From NCBI RefSeq assembly GCF_000519305.1, contig NZ_JAFG01000005.1, forward strand, positions 500,018 through 564,017: DNA of 64,000 nt. Direction: 5' to 3'. Below, piece by piece: positions 52,908-61,262 of the stretch (positions are counted from its first letter, which is position 1; each line of letters starts with the position of its first letter). Both the position numbers and the translations under genes were made by a program. The notes under the pieces are model-generated. The model had not been told where the DNA came from. It did not search any database and saw nothing but the letters and a program-made list of their open reading frames with translations. Origin of the DNA: Mesorhizobium ciceri WSM4083 (GTDB taxonomy: Bacteria > Pseudomonadota > Alphaproteobacteria > Rhizobiales > Rhizobiaceae).

Positions 52908-53812
52908 GGCAGCATATCCTTCAGCGAGTAGATGAATTTCCCGAGCTTGCCGCCGTAATTGCCGGCGCTGATCCGAACCGCGCCTCTTTTCGGGCCGAGC
53001 TCTATGACAGCCTTGATGCCTGCCTTCATCGCGGCGGCAACTGCATCATTGGTTTCACCATCGATGACGATTTCCAGGACGGCGTTGATGTCGGGACCGA
53101 GCTCACTCGCGACGACGCCGCGCAGCGTTGGCGCGTAGGCTTCGTTGGCCGAAGCGATCATGCCTTTGTATTTGCCACCTATCTTGGAACCCGAACGGGC
53201 AATGCCGCCCGGAAACGGCACGATGGCGCCAGGCACCATGCCGATCGCAGCGACCGCGGCCTCGGCGGCGGCCAAAGCATTGGCGCTGTTTTGCGCCATG
53301 ACAAAGAAATTGCCGCCACCGACAGCTTCCTTCGTCAGTCCGGTCGTTGCTTCGCACAGGAACTCGCCATCCATGACGGGAATACGCCAGAAATGCCTGT
53401 CGCCGATCTTCTTGGAGATTTGCCAGCCGTCGCCGAAATAACGCAGCGCCGAACCGAGCTTGAGCTCGGCGCTGCCTTGCAGCCCGGCAAAGCAGGCGGA
53501 ACCCGGCGAGGTCAAAACGCACTGGCCGACACGATTGAGCAGTTGCTTCTGCAATTCGTCCGTTCCCATCGCGAAGATCATGACGCGGCAGCCCGGCCGG
53601 CCATCCGGTGTGGCCGAGGGCGGCAGGTCGAGATCGATTGCCGCTTCGCAGCCGCAACCGATCACCGAGGTGGCGAAGCCGGACATCGTGATCGCCGCCT
53701 GGCGAGCCCATTTCCGGCTCGGCGCGGTGATGACGATGGCGGTTGCGCGCATGCCGAAGGCTTCCGCGAAGGTATCGTCGATCGTCATCCCATTGACGCT
53801 CATGTTCGGCAT
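52904..53812 (-). CDS. fhcD: Formylmethanofuran:H4MPT formyltransferase subunit
   Basis: 302 residues from the ATG at 53812 with GAGG upstream; an ATG at 53803 is also possible. It is homologous to archaeal Ftr (about 300 residues) and transfers the formyl group from H4MPT to the methanofuran-like cofactor. Visible conserved stretches are VNGMTIDDTFAEAFGMRA, SVIGCGCEAAIDLDLPPS, TPDGRPGCRVMIFAMG and SANEAYAPTLRGVVASE. The start overlaps the end of fhcA by 13 bases. Confidence 0.95.
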   Translation of the reverse strand: MPNMSVNGMTIDDTFAEAFGMRATAIVITAPSRKWARQAAITMSGFATSVIGCGCEAAIDLDLPPSATPDGRPGCRVMIFAMGTDELQKQLLNRVGQCVLTSPGSACFAGLQGSAELKLGSALRYFGDGWQISKKIGDRHFWRIPVMDGEFLCEATTGLTKEAVGGGNFFVMAQNSANALAAAEAAVAAIGMVPGAIVPFPGGIARSGSKIGGKYKGMIASANEAYAPTLRGVVASELGPDINAVLEIVIDGETNDAVAAAMKAGIKAVIELGPKRGAVRISAGNYGGKLGKFIYSLKDMLP

Positions 53813-55431
53813 GGCACCTCGCCGAATGGCTGTTCGCGCGCAATCGCGGAATCCGGAAAATTGAACCAGTCCAGCGACAGGCCGTAGCGCTGCTGGTGAT
53901 AGTCCTCGAGCCGTCGCACCATTGCCTTGTCGACAGGCGGCTTGAGCCTCAATGCCTTGCCCCAGCGGTAATGGATGATTTCCCCGTCTTGCACGACGAG
54001 ATCGCCATCCTTGAAAACATACGCCGCCCGTCCGAGCATTTTCGCGATACTGCGGTCCCTGCGATAGACAGCGATGTCTGCTGTTGCGCCGGCGCCGAGA
54101 TGGCCTCGATCCGTCAAGCCGAGCAGCTTGGCCGGCGCCGCGCGCGTCATGATGGCGATTTCCTCGAACGTGTATTCGCGGTCGATTGCGGCCAGGGTAG
54201 AGAGCGCCAGGGCGGATCGTGAAAGTCCAGCGGTCATTTCGGCGCGCGCTTCCCGGCTCATCAGCAGTTCGAACAGCGCCGGATAAGCCGTAAAAGGTGC
54301 ACCGTTGGGATGATCGGTGGTGAAGAACACACGCCAGGGATCGTCGATCAGGAGAAAAAGCTCGAGCCCGATCGCCCACTGCATCGTGCCGTAGAAGTCT
54401 TTGCCATAGCTGTAGGGCACGATGCCCCCGCCATTGCCGTCACCATCATGAATGACGGTCTTTTTCGGGTGCGCGCTGCCACGCGCCGAAAACTGCCGCA
54501 TGACGTCGGAGGAGACCGTGACCGTCTGGCCGAACATGACCTGGCCGATATCGATAGTGACTTCCGGCGTCGCGTTGACCAGTTCGGCAAGCCGTGCGGC
54601 GGCAGAGGAAAACCCGCGTTTTCCTTCGGTGCCATAGCCATAGAACTGGAGGTGGGCGAGATGCAGCGGCAGCCCATCCGCCGCTGCGATCGTCGCAGCC
54701 GCCGTATCCGCCGATCCGGGGCTGCCCAGATTGTTGCAATGGACATGCAGGGGATGCGGCAGGCCAAGACTGTCGACGGCGGCCTGCAGCGTCTTGACGA
54801 TCTTGCGCGAACTGACGCCATAGGAAGGCACGACATCGTCCAGCGAGAAGGTGCGGACGTTCTCCTTGAAGGCGGCCGCCGCACCGGCGTTGATCACCTT
54901 GACCCCAAGCGCTCGCGTCGAAGCGACCGTCCAGGCGACATAGTCCTCGATCATCGTCGAGGGGGCGTCGTCGCGGATCATCGACAACAGGAAATCGTCA
55001 TTGCCGAGAATGGCGAGGGTTGCCTTGTCGATGATCGGGATGTCAGCCAGTTCGAGATGCGTGTGAAGCGCCGCTCCCGGCGACATCGCCGGCTCGACCA
55101 CCGTCGTAAAGCCCATCTTTGCGTAGAGGCAGCCCGTCTGGAACGTCGACCAGCCGGCATTGGAGAGCGGCGTCATTGCTGGCCGCAGCTGATGGGCGGC
55201 ATGCTGTTCGGGCAAGAGCAGCCGCGCGGTGTTCACATTGCCGCCGCCAATGTGGGAGTGGATGTCGATGGCGCCAGCCATCACGATGCAGCCGCTGGCT
55301 TCTATGGTCCGGTCGGCCGCCCCTCCCGCCGGCGCCGGGACGATCTTGTCGTCCTTGATCCAGAGGTCGCCTTTGCCGAGACGGCCGTTGACGGGATCGA
55401 TGATGTCGCCGCCGGCGATTTTCGTCAGCAT
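53800..55431 (-). CDS. fhcA: Formyltransferase/hydrolase complex subunit A (amidohydrolase)
   Basis: 543 residues, an amidohydrolase-fold protein like archaeal FmdA/FwdA that hydrolyses formyl-methanofuran to formate. The metal-binding HSHIGGGN motif is near residue 58, and further ligands appear in PHPLHVHCNNLG and LHLAHLQFYGYG. Another conserved stretch is FTTDHPNGAPFTAYP. Overlaps with fhcD and fhcB (7 bases) show one transcript. The subunit is the catalytic half of Fhc. Confidence 0.96.
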   Translation of the reverse strand: MLTKIAGGDIIDPVNGRLGKGDLWIKDDKIVPAPAGGAADRTIEASGCIVMAGAIDIHSHIGGGNVNTARLLLPEQHAAHQLRPAMTPLSNAGWSTFQTGCLYAKMGFTTVVEPAMSPGAALHTHLELADIPIIDKATLAILGNDDFLLSMIRDDAPSTMIEDYVAWTVASTRALGVKVINAGAAAAFKENVRTFSLDDVVPSYGVSSRKIVKTLQAAVDSLGLPHPLHVHCNNLGSPGSADTAAATIAAADGLPLHLAHLQFYGYGTEGKRGFSSAAARLAELVNATPEVTIDIGQVMFGQTVTVSSDVMRQFSARGSAHPKKTVIHDGDGNGGGIVPYSYGKDFYGTMQWAIGLELFLLIDDPWRVFFTTDHPNGAPFTAYPALFELLMSREARAEMTAGLSRSALALSTLAAIDREYTFEEIAIMTRAAPAKLLGLTDRGHLGAGATADIAVYRRDRSIAKMLGRAAYVFKDGDLVVQDGEIIHYRWGKALRLKPPVDKAMVRRLEDYHQQRYGLSLDWFNFPDSAIAREQPFGEVPCRT

Positions 55432-56513
55432 GGCAGTGGCTCGGCGAAAGCGTGGGTAGCGATCAGGCGGATGATCGTCGCGGCGGAGGGCAATTGCGAG
55501 GCCGCTTGCGCCTCGGTCGACCTGAGCGAGCCCGTGCGGCTGGAATAGACAACCGCATCGTGATCAAGCCCAGCCTCGCCGATGGCGATGGTGACTGCGG
55601 CACCGGCAACCGGCTCTTGCGTTTTCGTCAACGCAATCAGTGCCATGCGGCGCTTTTTTTCCTTCGGTTGGGCCGTTGCGGCGGAGATCCGCAGGTGCAG
55701 GTCGGCTTCGCCGGCAGCGATCATGCGCGCCACATCGCAGCGCCAGGGATCGAATTCCGGGAAGCCGCGCGCAAAGCCGGTGCGCAGCGGAAAACCTGTC
55801 ATCCAGGCCGAGGCGAGCGTGCTACCCCAGCCGTTTTCGTTCGCCGGCAGATGAAGGCCGGATGCGCGCGAGTTGCGATTGAGATCGGCGATCAGTCCTT
55901 GCAGCATCTCCAATGCCAGGCCTTCGGCGGCGTGGCCTGAAAACAGGAACACGGGAAAACGCGCGGCCGCCAGAGCTTTGGCGAAATCATTGAAATTCGA
56001 CACCGGTTGCGATGTACGCCGCCCTTTGTACTGTGCTCTCAGTGCCGCCAGCGTGGCGGCGAGGCTAGCTTGGCCACAGGAAAGTCGCGTTGCCTCGCGC
56101 CCGCCGTTCAGCGGCGGCACAGACATCCCGTTCGGGCCTACCACGAAGAACGCGCGCTGGTTCACGGTCGAGAGGTCGGGAACCGTCCCGGCGAGTTCGC
56201 CAACAAGACCATGATGGATCCGCGGGAGCTCGCCCACGATCACCACGACATCGGCACGCCGGCGCGTCTCTCCGGGGGCGACGGTCATTGCCCCCTTGTC
56301 CGTAAAAAGCGCAGTCTCCCGGGCAAGTGCCGCGCCATCGGCATGGTCGTATGCCGCGCCAGCCCTCTCAGCCAGCGCGATCGCCGCCCTCGTGCCGTCT
56401 ATATCCGTATCAAAGCTGAAAACCGGGCACCGACTTGACGACAGTAGCGACGCGGCATGCGCAGCCGCGCGCTCAATCAGCGCTTCCCGGTTGCCGATCC
56501 AAGCAACCGCCAT
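55425..56513 (-). CDS. fhcB: Formyltransferase/hydrolase complex subunit B
   Basis: 362 residues with the fold of the molybdopterin-binding FmdB. The short N-terminal segment (NREALIERAAAHAASLLSSS) leads directly into the core, and no ferredoxin-type CxxCxxC cluster site is visible. Bacterial FhcB lacks the redox cofactors of its archaeal relative and is thought to be catalytically inactive but required for complex assembly. VVIVGELPRIHHGLVGELAG is recognisable in the middle. It is first in the minus-strand fhcBADC run. Confidence 0.9.
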   Translation of the reverse strand: MAVAWIGNREALIERAAAHAASLLSSSRCPVFSFDTDIDGTRAAIALAERAGAAYDHADGAALARETALFTDKGAMTVAPGETRRRADVVVIVGELPRIHHGLVGELAGTVPDLSTVNQRAFFVVGPNGMSVPPLNGGREATRLSCGQASLAATLAALRAQYKGRRTSQPVSNFNDFAKALAAARFPVFLFSGHAAEGLALEMLQGLIADLNRNSRASGLHLPANENGWGSTLASAWMTGFPLRTGFARGFPEFDPWRCDVARMIAAGEADLHLRISAATAQPKEKKRRMALIALTKTQEPVAGAAVTIAIGEAGLDHDAVVYSSRTGSLRSTEAQAASQLPSAATIIRLIATHAFAEPLPC

Positions 56514-56630
56514 TCGCTAAACTACTTTCTGGTGCCGGCCCGATCCTAGACGAAACTGGATTGGCCGTGAACCCCACCTCGCAGCGGATCAGCGAATGTT
56601 TTCATACGCGTCAACAAATTCCGACCCTGC

Positions 56631-57011
56631 CTAGTCATATTTGACATAAGCGAAGCGTTGATCGGTCAGCGGAGTGCCCTCCAGTGCCCCGCCTTCCTTG
56701 GCCGGCTGCCACTGGACAACATCCTCGATCTTTTTCGCCAACTCGAAATCCTTGTCGGTAATGCCTTTCGCCGCGTGGTTCATCAGGCGCACCTCGACCC
56801 AGGCATAGGAGGCGGTGATATCGGGATGGTGCCACGCCGCCTCGGCGAGATGGCCAACCGTGTTGATGACCATCAGCGTCGATTTCCAGCTGTGGGTCTT
56901 GTATTTGCGCCGGATCCAGCCGTTTTCGTAGCGCCATTTTGGCAGCTCCTTCTCAAGCCGCTCGGCGATCTCGGCTTCCGAATAGACCTTTTCCTTGACT
57001 GTCTCGTTCAT
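56631..57011 (-). CDS. Pterin-4a-carbinolamine dehydratase family protein
   Basis: 126 residues from the ATG at 57011 with GGAGG five bases upstream. The PCD fold is clear: YSEAEIAERLEKELPKWRYE, then TLMVINTVGHLAEAAWHHPD with the catalytic His pair, and ASYAWVEVRLMNHAAKGITD. It is about 25 residues longer than housekeeping PhhB. PCD-like genes occur in bacterial H4MPT islands, where a role in methanopterin synthesis or recycling has been proposed. It faces the beta-RFAP synthase gene across a 156-base divergent promoter region. Confidence 0.88.
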   Translation of the reverse strand: MNETVKEKVYSEAEIAERLEKELPKWRYENGWIRRKYKTHSWKSTLMVINTVGHLAEAAWHHPDITASYAWVEVRLMNHAAKGITDKDFELAKKIEDVVQWQPAKEGGALEGTPLTDQRFAYVKYD

Positions 57012-57130
57012 CTCGACCTCCGCGAATTGCTCGGTCTGTCTACACGCCGGAGCCAGCAAACACCTGGATGCATTCTCTTTGGCTTGCCCCATCGACGAAA
57101 ACAGTTATCATGGTACCGGGCACCTAAACT

Positions 57131-57152
57131 TCCATGATGCATCCATGATGCA
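57131..57152. promoter_or_regulatory. Tandem repeat with internal dyad, operator candidate
   Basis: TCCATGATGCA is repeated perfectly at 57131-57141 and 57142-57152. Across the junction lies the dyad TGCATC-CAT-GATGCA (57138-57152). It ends 15 bases before the beta-RFAP synthase start and lies in the region shared with the divergent PCD gene, so it could control either side. Confidence 0.45.
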
Positions 57153-57167
57153 CCCATCGGGGGGCAG

Positions 57168-58139
57168 ATGTCGAATTCTGTTACCATACGAGTGCCCGCT
57201 CGCCTGCACCTTGGCTTCCTTGATCTCAATGGCGATGCCGGACGGCGGTTCGGCAGCGTCGGGCTTCCATTGAGCGAACCCGAAACCGTCGTCACCCTGT
57301 CGCGGTCCGGCGAAACCATCGTCGAAGGCTCCGAGAGCACCCGCGCCAGCGAGCATCTGTCGACGCTCTGCAAGCATCTCGGCATTCGCGGCCAGCACCA
57401 TCTGGTGGTCGAGCAGTCGATCCCCAGTCATGCGGGTCTGGGGTCCGGCACGCAGATCGCCCTTGCCGTCGCCTCGGCGTTGCGCACTCTCCACAATTTG
57501 CCTCTGGACATCGCCGGCGATGCGAGCCTGCTCGAGCGGGGCGGCCGATCCGGCATCGGCATCGCAAGTTTCGAAGACGGCGGCGTCATAGTCGACGCCG
57601 GCAAGAACGACCGCGGCGGAACGCCTCCGGTCGTCGCGCGGCTGCCGTTTCCGGAAGAGTGGCGCGTCATCCTTATCCTCGACCATTCCGGGCATGGACT
57701 GCATGGCGCTGCCGAGGTCGCGGCGTTTCGTTCGCTGCCGCCATTCCCAACGGCAGGCAGTGGGGAGATCTGCCGGAGGGTGCTGATGGGCATTATGCCG
57801 GCTTTGGTCGAGCGGGACCTTCCGGCATTCGGCGCCGCCGTCACCGCGATACAGATGCTGATCGGCAGCCATTTCGCCCCGGCGCAGGGCGGCGTGTTCA
57901 CCTCGAAGCGGGTCGAGACGGCGGCCCACCGTCTCAATGAAGCAGGCGCCGTCGGCATCGGCCAGAGTTCCTGGGGGCCGACAGGCTTTGCCTTCGCGCC
58001 ATCGCATGATTCCGCACTCAAGTTTGTCGACGCGGTTCGGAGGACAGCAACTGAGGACGGCCTTGAGATCAAGATCGTCAAGGGCAGGAACTCCGGCGCG
58101 AAGATCAGCTCAACCAGGCTGAATCTCGTCGGCAGCTGA
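57168..58139 (+). CDS. Beta-ribofuranosylaminobenzene 5'-phosphate synthase
   Basis: 323 residues, GHMP-kinase fold. The N-terminal VRVPARLHLGF-type strand appears as IRVPARLHLGFLDLNGDAG, and the phosphate-binding loop is SIPSHAGLGSGTQIALAVAS. GGRSGIGIASFEDGGVIVD is typical of RFAP synthases, which join PRPP and 4-hydroxybenzoate or 4-aminobenzoate in the first committed step of methanopterin synthesis. It leads the plus-strand C1 run ending at fae. The ATG is preceded by GGGGGG, a plausible ribosome binding site. Confidence 0.92.
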   Translation: MSNSVTIRVPARLHLGFLDLNGDAGRRFGSVGLPLSEPETVVTLSRSGETIVEGSESTRASEHLSTLCKHLGIRGQHHLVVEQSIPSHAGLGSGTQIALAVASALRTLHNLPLDIAGDASLLERGGRSGIGIASFEDGGVIVDAGKNDRGGTPPVVARLPFPEEWRVILILDHSGHGLHGAAEVAAFRSLPPFPTAGSGEICRRVLMGIMPALVERDLPAFGAAVTAIQMLIGSHFAPAQGGVFTSKRVETAAHRLNEAGAVGIGQSSWGPTGFAFAPSHDSALKFVDAVRRTATEDGLEIKIVKGRNSGAKISSTRLNLVGS

Positions 58140-58168
58140 CGCTCCCGTTTCAGGCAGAAAGGCAAGAA

Positions 58169-59062
58169 ATGGCCCGCAAACACATCCTGCACATGCTGAC
58201 ACCGTTGAAGCAGATGAGCCCCTTCGACGTGAACATGGCGCTCGACGCAGGTTTCGACGCGGTCGTCCCCTATGTCGATGTAAGCCTCGCCGAAGTGACA
58301 GGCCTGGTCCAGGACGCGATCTTTTCGCGCCCGCCGGATGCGGGTGTCGACACCGGCATCTTCATCGCCGGGAAGGACGCCTCGTTGGCGCTCGACATGT
58401 TCGACGCCGCGAAGAAGGCGATGGTGCCGCCTTTCCAGGTTTCGGTGTTTGCCGATCCGGCCGGCTCGTTCACCACGGCCGCGGCGATGGTGGCCAAGGT
58501 CGAAAAGGCGCTGGAGAAGAAATTCCAGCGTGCGCTCAGGGATACGAGGGTGGCTGTTTTCGGTGCCACCGGCGTCGTCGGCTTCTGCACCGCCGTCATC
58601 GCGGCAGGGGAAGGTGCCCGGGTCACACTTGTCGGCCATGACGGCATCGAGAGGGTCAAGCAGATCGCTGCCGAGATCGAAAGCAGATTCAACATCATCG
58701 TCGATGCCGCTGACGGATCGAGCGACGCACGCAAGACAAAGCTGGTCGAGGCAAACGAAATTATCCTGGCTTGCGCCAAAGCTGGCGTCCAGGTGGTCTC
58801 CAAAGCCCAGTTGAAAGGCAATGACCTGCTTATTGCGGCCGACGTCAATGCCGTTCCCCCGGCCGGTATCGAAGGATTGGCCGTCAATGCCAATGGTGAT
58901 CCACTCGAAGCGGCAAAAGCTGTCGGCATTGGTCCGCTTGCCATTGGCAATGTCAAATATAAGGTCGAATTCGGTCTCTTCAAAAGAATGATCGAATCCG
59001 AAAAGACGATCACGCTCGGTTTTCAGGAAGCCTTTTCCCTTGCACGCGAGATTGCCAAGTAA
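58169..59062 (+). CDS. mtdB: Methylene-H4MPT dehydrogenase, NAD(P)-dependent
   Basis: 297 residues. It oxidises methylene-H4MPT to methenyl-H4MPT. The N-terminal substrate domain has HILHMLTPLKQMSPFDVNMA and DAGFDAVVPYVDV. The Rossmann motif VAVFGATGVVGFCTAVIA lies near residues 130-147, giving the NAD(P) site. SKAQLKGNDLLIAADVNAVP, with PPAGIEGL following, is characteristic of MtdA/MtdB, and the H4MPT setting argues for MtdB. It follows the RFAP synthase by 29 bases, with AAGGCAAG upstream. Confidence 0.93.
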   Translation: MARKHILHMLTPLKQMSPFDVNMALDAGFDAVVPYVDVSLAEVTGLVQDAIFSRPPDAGVDTGIFIAGKDASLALDMFDAAKKAMVPPFQVSVFADPAGSFTTAAAMVAKVEKALEKKFQRALRDTRVAVFGATGVVGFCTAVIAAGEGARVTLVGHDGIERVKQIAAEIESRFNIIVDAADGSSDARKTKLVEANEIILACAKAGVQVVSKAQLKGNDLLIAADVNAVPPAGIEGLAVNANGDPLEAAKAVGIGPLAIGNVKYKVEFGLFKRMIESEKTITLGFQEAFSLAREIAK

Positions 59063-60170
59063 CGCCGGATCTCTCTTGATCGCGGCAATTTCAGGCCGGG
59101 CGCTGGCCGCCGCCGCGCGCCGCGCCGGCTATCGTCCGCTAGTTGCCGATTTCTTTTGCGATACGGACACCGTAGCGCTCGCAGAACGCGCGACGATGTT
59201 GCCGGGCGACCTGCAGGGAGGCATCGATGGCGAGCGCATCGTCGACACGCTTCGGCGATTGGCTGGAGACGACCTGCCGGTCGCCATTATCCTGGGCTCT
59301 GGGTTTGAGCGGATGCCTGAGACCGTGGACGAGATCGCACGACACTTTCCGCTCGCAGGCAATGGCGGCGCCGCGATCCGCAGGATCAAGGATCCGCAGT
59401 TGCTGGCCGATGACTGCACCGAACTCGGTATCCCGCATCCGCAATTGCGATGGGACCAGCCGCCTGATCCGGAGAACTGGGTGGTCAAGACCGCGGGCGG
59501 CGCCGGCGGTGGGCACGTCAGACGGGCTGCCGGCGAAAGCCCGACCACCGGCCGCTACTTCCAGCGTTTCGTTGCCGGACGCAGCATCTCGGCCCTGTTC
59601 GTCGGCAATGGCCAAACCGCGCACGTCGCGGGCTTCAGCCAACAATGGACATCCCCCTCCCCGGCAGCGCCCTATCGCTACGGCGGCGCCGTGCGGTTGA
59701 GACGCTTCGATCGCAGACAGGCGGCGGTTATCGGCGGTTGGCTCTCAAGTCTGACGCGACGCGCCGGCCTGGTCGGATTGTGCAGCGCCGATCTCATCCG
59801 CGGGCCGGATGGCTACACGTTCATCGAGATCAATCCGAGGCCGGGCGCCACCCTCGACATTTTCGACGATGTCGACGCGCCACTGATCGAAGCGCATCTG
59901 CGCGCCGCGACGGGTCACGTCTTCCGCTTGCCGCGCTTCCTCGATTCGATGGCGTCGATGGTGACCTACGCCGCGACGCCAATCACTCACTTTCCGTCGA
60001 TTGCCTGGCCTGAATGGACCGCGGACCAACAGTCGGCCGGCACCCGTCTGATTGCCGGCGACCCTGTCTGCACGGTCTTCGCGCGCGGGCCGAGCGTCCA
60101 ATCGACCAAGCGGCTCATCAAGGGACAAGCCAGCCAATTGCAACTCCAATGGGAAGGAGACCGGACATGA
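59040..60170 (+). CDS. ATP-grasp protein of the H4MPT island
   Basis: About 376 residues from a TTG at 59040 that overlaps mtdB by 23 bases (AGGAAG upstream); a TTG at 59052 is an alternative. The ATP-grasp fold is seen in WVVKTAGGAGGGHVRRAA (glycine-rich nucleotide loop), YRYGGAVRLRR and YTFIEINPRPGATLDIFDD, with the metal-binding Glu-Ile-Asn. Related genes are a constant part of bacterial methanopterin islands and probably ligate an amino acid or acid onto a cofactor precursor. The substrate is unknown. It is coupled to mch by a 4-base overlap. Confidence 0.85.
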   Translation: MHARLPSNAGSLLIAAISGRALAAAARRAGYRPLVADFFCDTDTVALAERATMLPGDLQGGIDGERIVDTLRRLAGDDLPVAIILGSGFERMPETVDEIARHFPLAGNGGAAIRRIKDPQLLADDCTELGIPHPQLRWDQPPDPENWVVKTAGGAGGGHVRRAAGESPTTGRYFQRFVAGRSISALFVGNGQTAHVAGFSQQWTSPSPAAPYRYGGAVRLRRFDRRQAAVIGGWLSSLTRRAGLVGLCSADLIRGPDGYTFIEINPRPGATLDIFDDVDAPLIEAHLRAATGHVFRLPRFLDSMASMVTYAATPITHFPSIAWPEWTADQQSAGTRLIAGDPVCTVFARGPSVQSTKRLIKGQASQLQLQWEGDRT

Positions 60171-61123
60171 AAGACGGTTCGGCATTCCTGAACGACAATG
60201 CACAGCGCATCGTTGACGGCATGATCGGCGACGCCGAACGCCTGCGTATCGTCGTTTCCAGGGGGCCATTGGGCGAACGCCTGATCGATGCCGGCGCCAA
60301 GACCGTCGGCAGCGTCGAAGCCGGGCTGCGCATGGCTGAGGCTGCGATGGGCGGTCTCGGCAGCGTTTCGGTGTTCATGGATCGCGCGTCACAGCAATGG
60401 CCGTTCACCGTCGAAGCGCGATCGTCGCAGCCGGTGCTAGCCTGCCTGGGCAGCCAATATGCGGGCTGGAACCTGTCTGGCCAGGACTATTTCGCCATGG
60501 GATCTGGACCGGCGCGGGCCCTCGCCCGTGTCGAACCGCTGTTCGAGACACTTTCCTATCGCGACATCGCATCGTCCGCGGTGCTTATCCTGGAGACGGC
60601 CGAACCGCCTCCCCGCGCGATCGTTGAGAAAGTCGGCAAGGCAACTGGACTGGCGACGGAGAAGCTCACCTTCCTCTATGCGCCGACACAAAGTCTTGCC
60701 GGCGGCGTGCAGATCGTTGCGCGCGCGCTCGAGGTTGCCCTGCACAAGATCAACGATCTCAAATTCCCGCTGGAGAACGTTGTCGACGGCATCGGAACGG
60801 CGCCGATCCCCGCCCCCCATCCGGACTTCCTGACCGCCATGGGCCGAACCAACGATGCCATCATCTATGGCGGCAGCGTCCAGCTCTTCGTGAAAGGATC
60901 GGCGAAAGAGGCTGGCAAACTCGCGGAAAAACTTCCCAGCAGCGCCTCACGGGACTACGGCCAACCCTTCGCCGAGATCTTCACGCGGTTCAAGGGCGAT
61001 TTCTATGCCATCGACCCGCTGCTGTTCAGCCCGGCCGAAGTGATCGTGACAGCGATCGAAACCGGCGATACGTTTCGCGCCGGTCGGCGTGATCTGAAGA
61101 TGCTCGAACGGAGTCTCGGCTAA
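60167..61123 (+). CDS. mch: Methenyl-H4MPT cyclohydrolase
   Basis: 318 residues, close to the archaeal Mch length. It hydrolyses methenyl-H4MPT to formyl-H4MPT, which Fhc then processes. Recognisable stretches are DAGAKTVGSVEAGLRMAEA, QPVLACLGSQYAGWNLSG, YFAMGSGPARALA and FYAIDPLLFSPAEVIVT. The ATG overlaps the preceding stop (ATGA), with GGAAGGAG upstream. The catalytic Glu is probably in the QYAGW-to-FAMGSGP region. Confidence 0.95.
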   Translation: MKDGSAFLNDNAQRIVDGMIGDAERLRIVVSRGPLGERLIDAGAKTVGSVEAGLRMAEAAMGGLGSVSVFMDRASQQWPFTVEARSSQPVLACLGSQYAGWNLSGQDYFAMGSGPARALARVEPLFETLSYRDIASSAVLILETAEPPPRAIVEKVGKATGLATEKLTFLYAPTQSLAGGVQIVARALEVALHKINDLKFPLENVVDGIGTAPIPAPHPDFLTAMGRTNDAIIYGGSVQLFVKGSAKEAGKLAEKLPSSASRDYGQPFAEIFTRFKGDFYAIDPLLFSPAEVIVTAIETGDTFRAGRRDLKMLERSLG

Positions 61124-61127
61124 GAGG

Positions 61128-61262
61128 ATGGCGGTGCCAAGGGATTCGTCCGTCATTCGCCTGCCCGACGACTGCATTTCGTGCAGCCCGGTCGCGGACG
61201 CGGCCATTGGGGCGCGGAATCGCTCGCGCCTCCGAGGTTCCCGTACCCGAGGCGCCACATGA
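61128..61262 (+). CDS. Small ORF of 44 codons between mch and the second ATP-grasp gene
   Basis: It starts at the ATG at 61128, 5 bases after the mch stop with AGAGG in front, and ends in a TGA that overlaps the ATG of the next gene (ATGA). The product has LPDDCISCSPVADAA in its first half and an Arg-rich end (RNRSRLRGSRTRG). The CxxC pair could bind a metal or be redox-active. It was absent from my list of known island genes. It may be a real small protein, a leader for translational coupling, or fortuitous. Confidence 0.4.
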   Translation: MAVPRDSSVIRLPDDCISCSPVADAAIGARNRSRLRGSRTRGAT

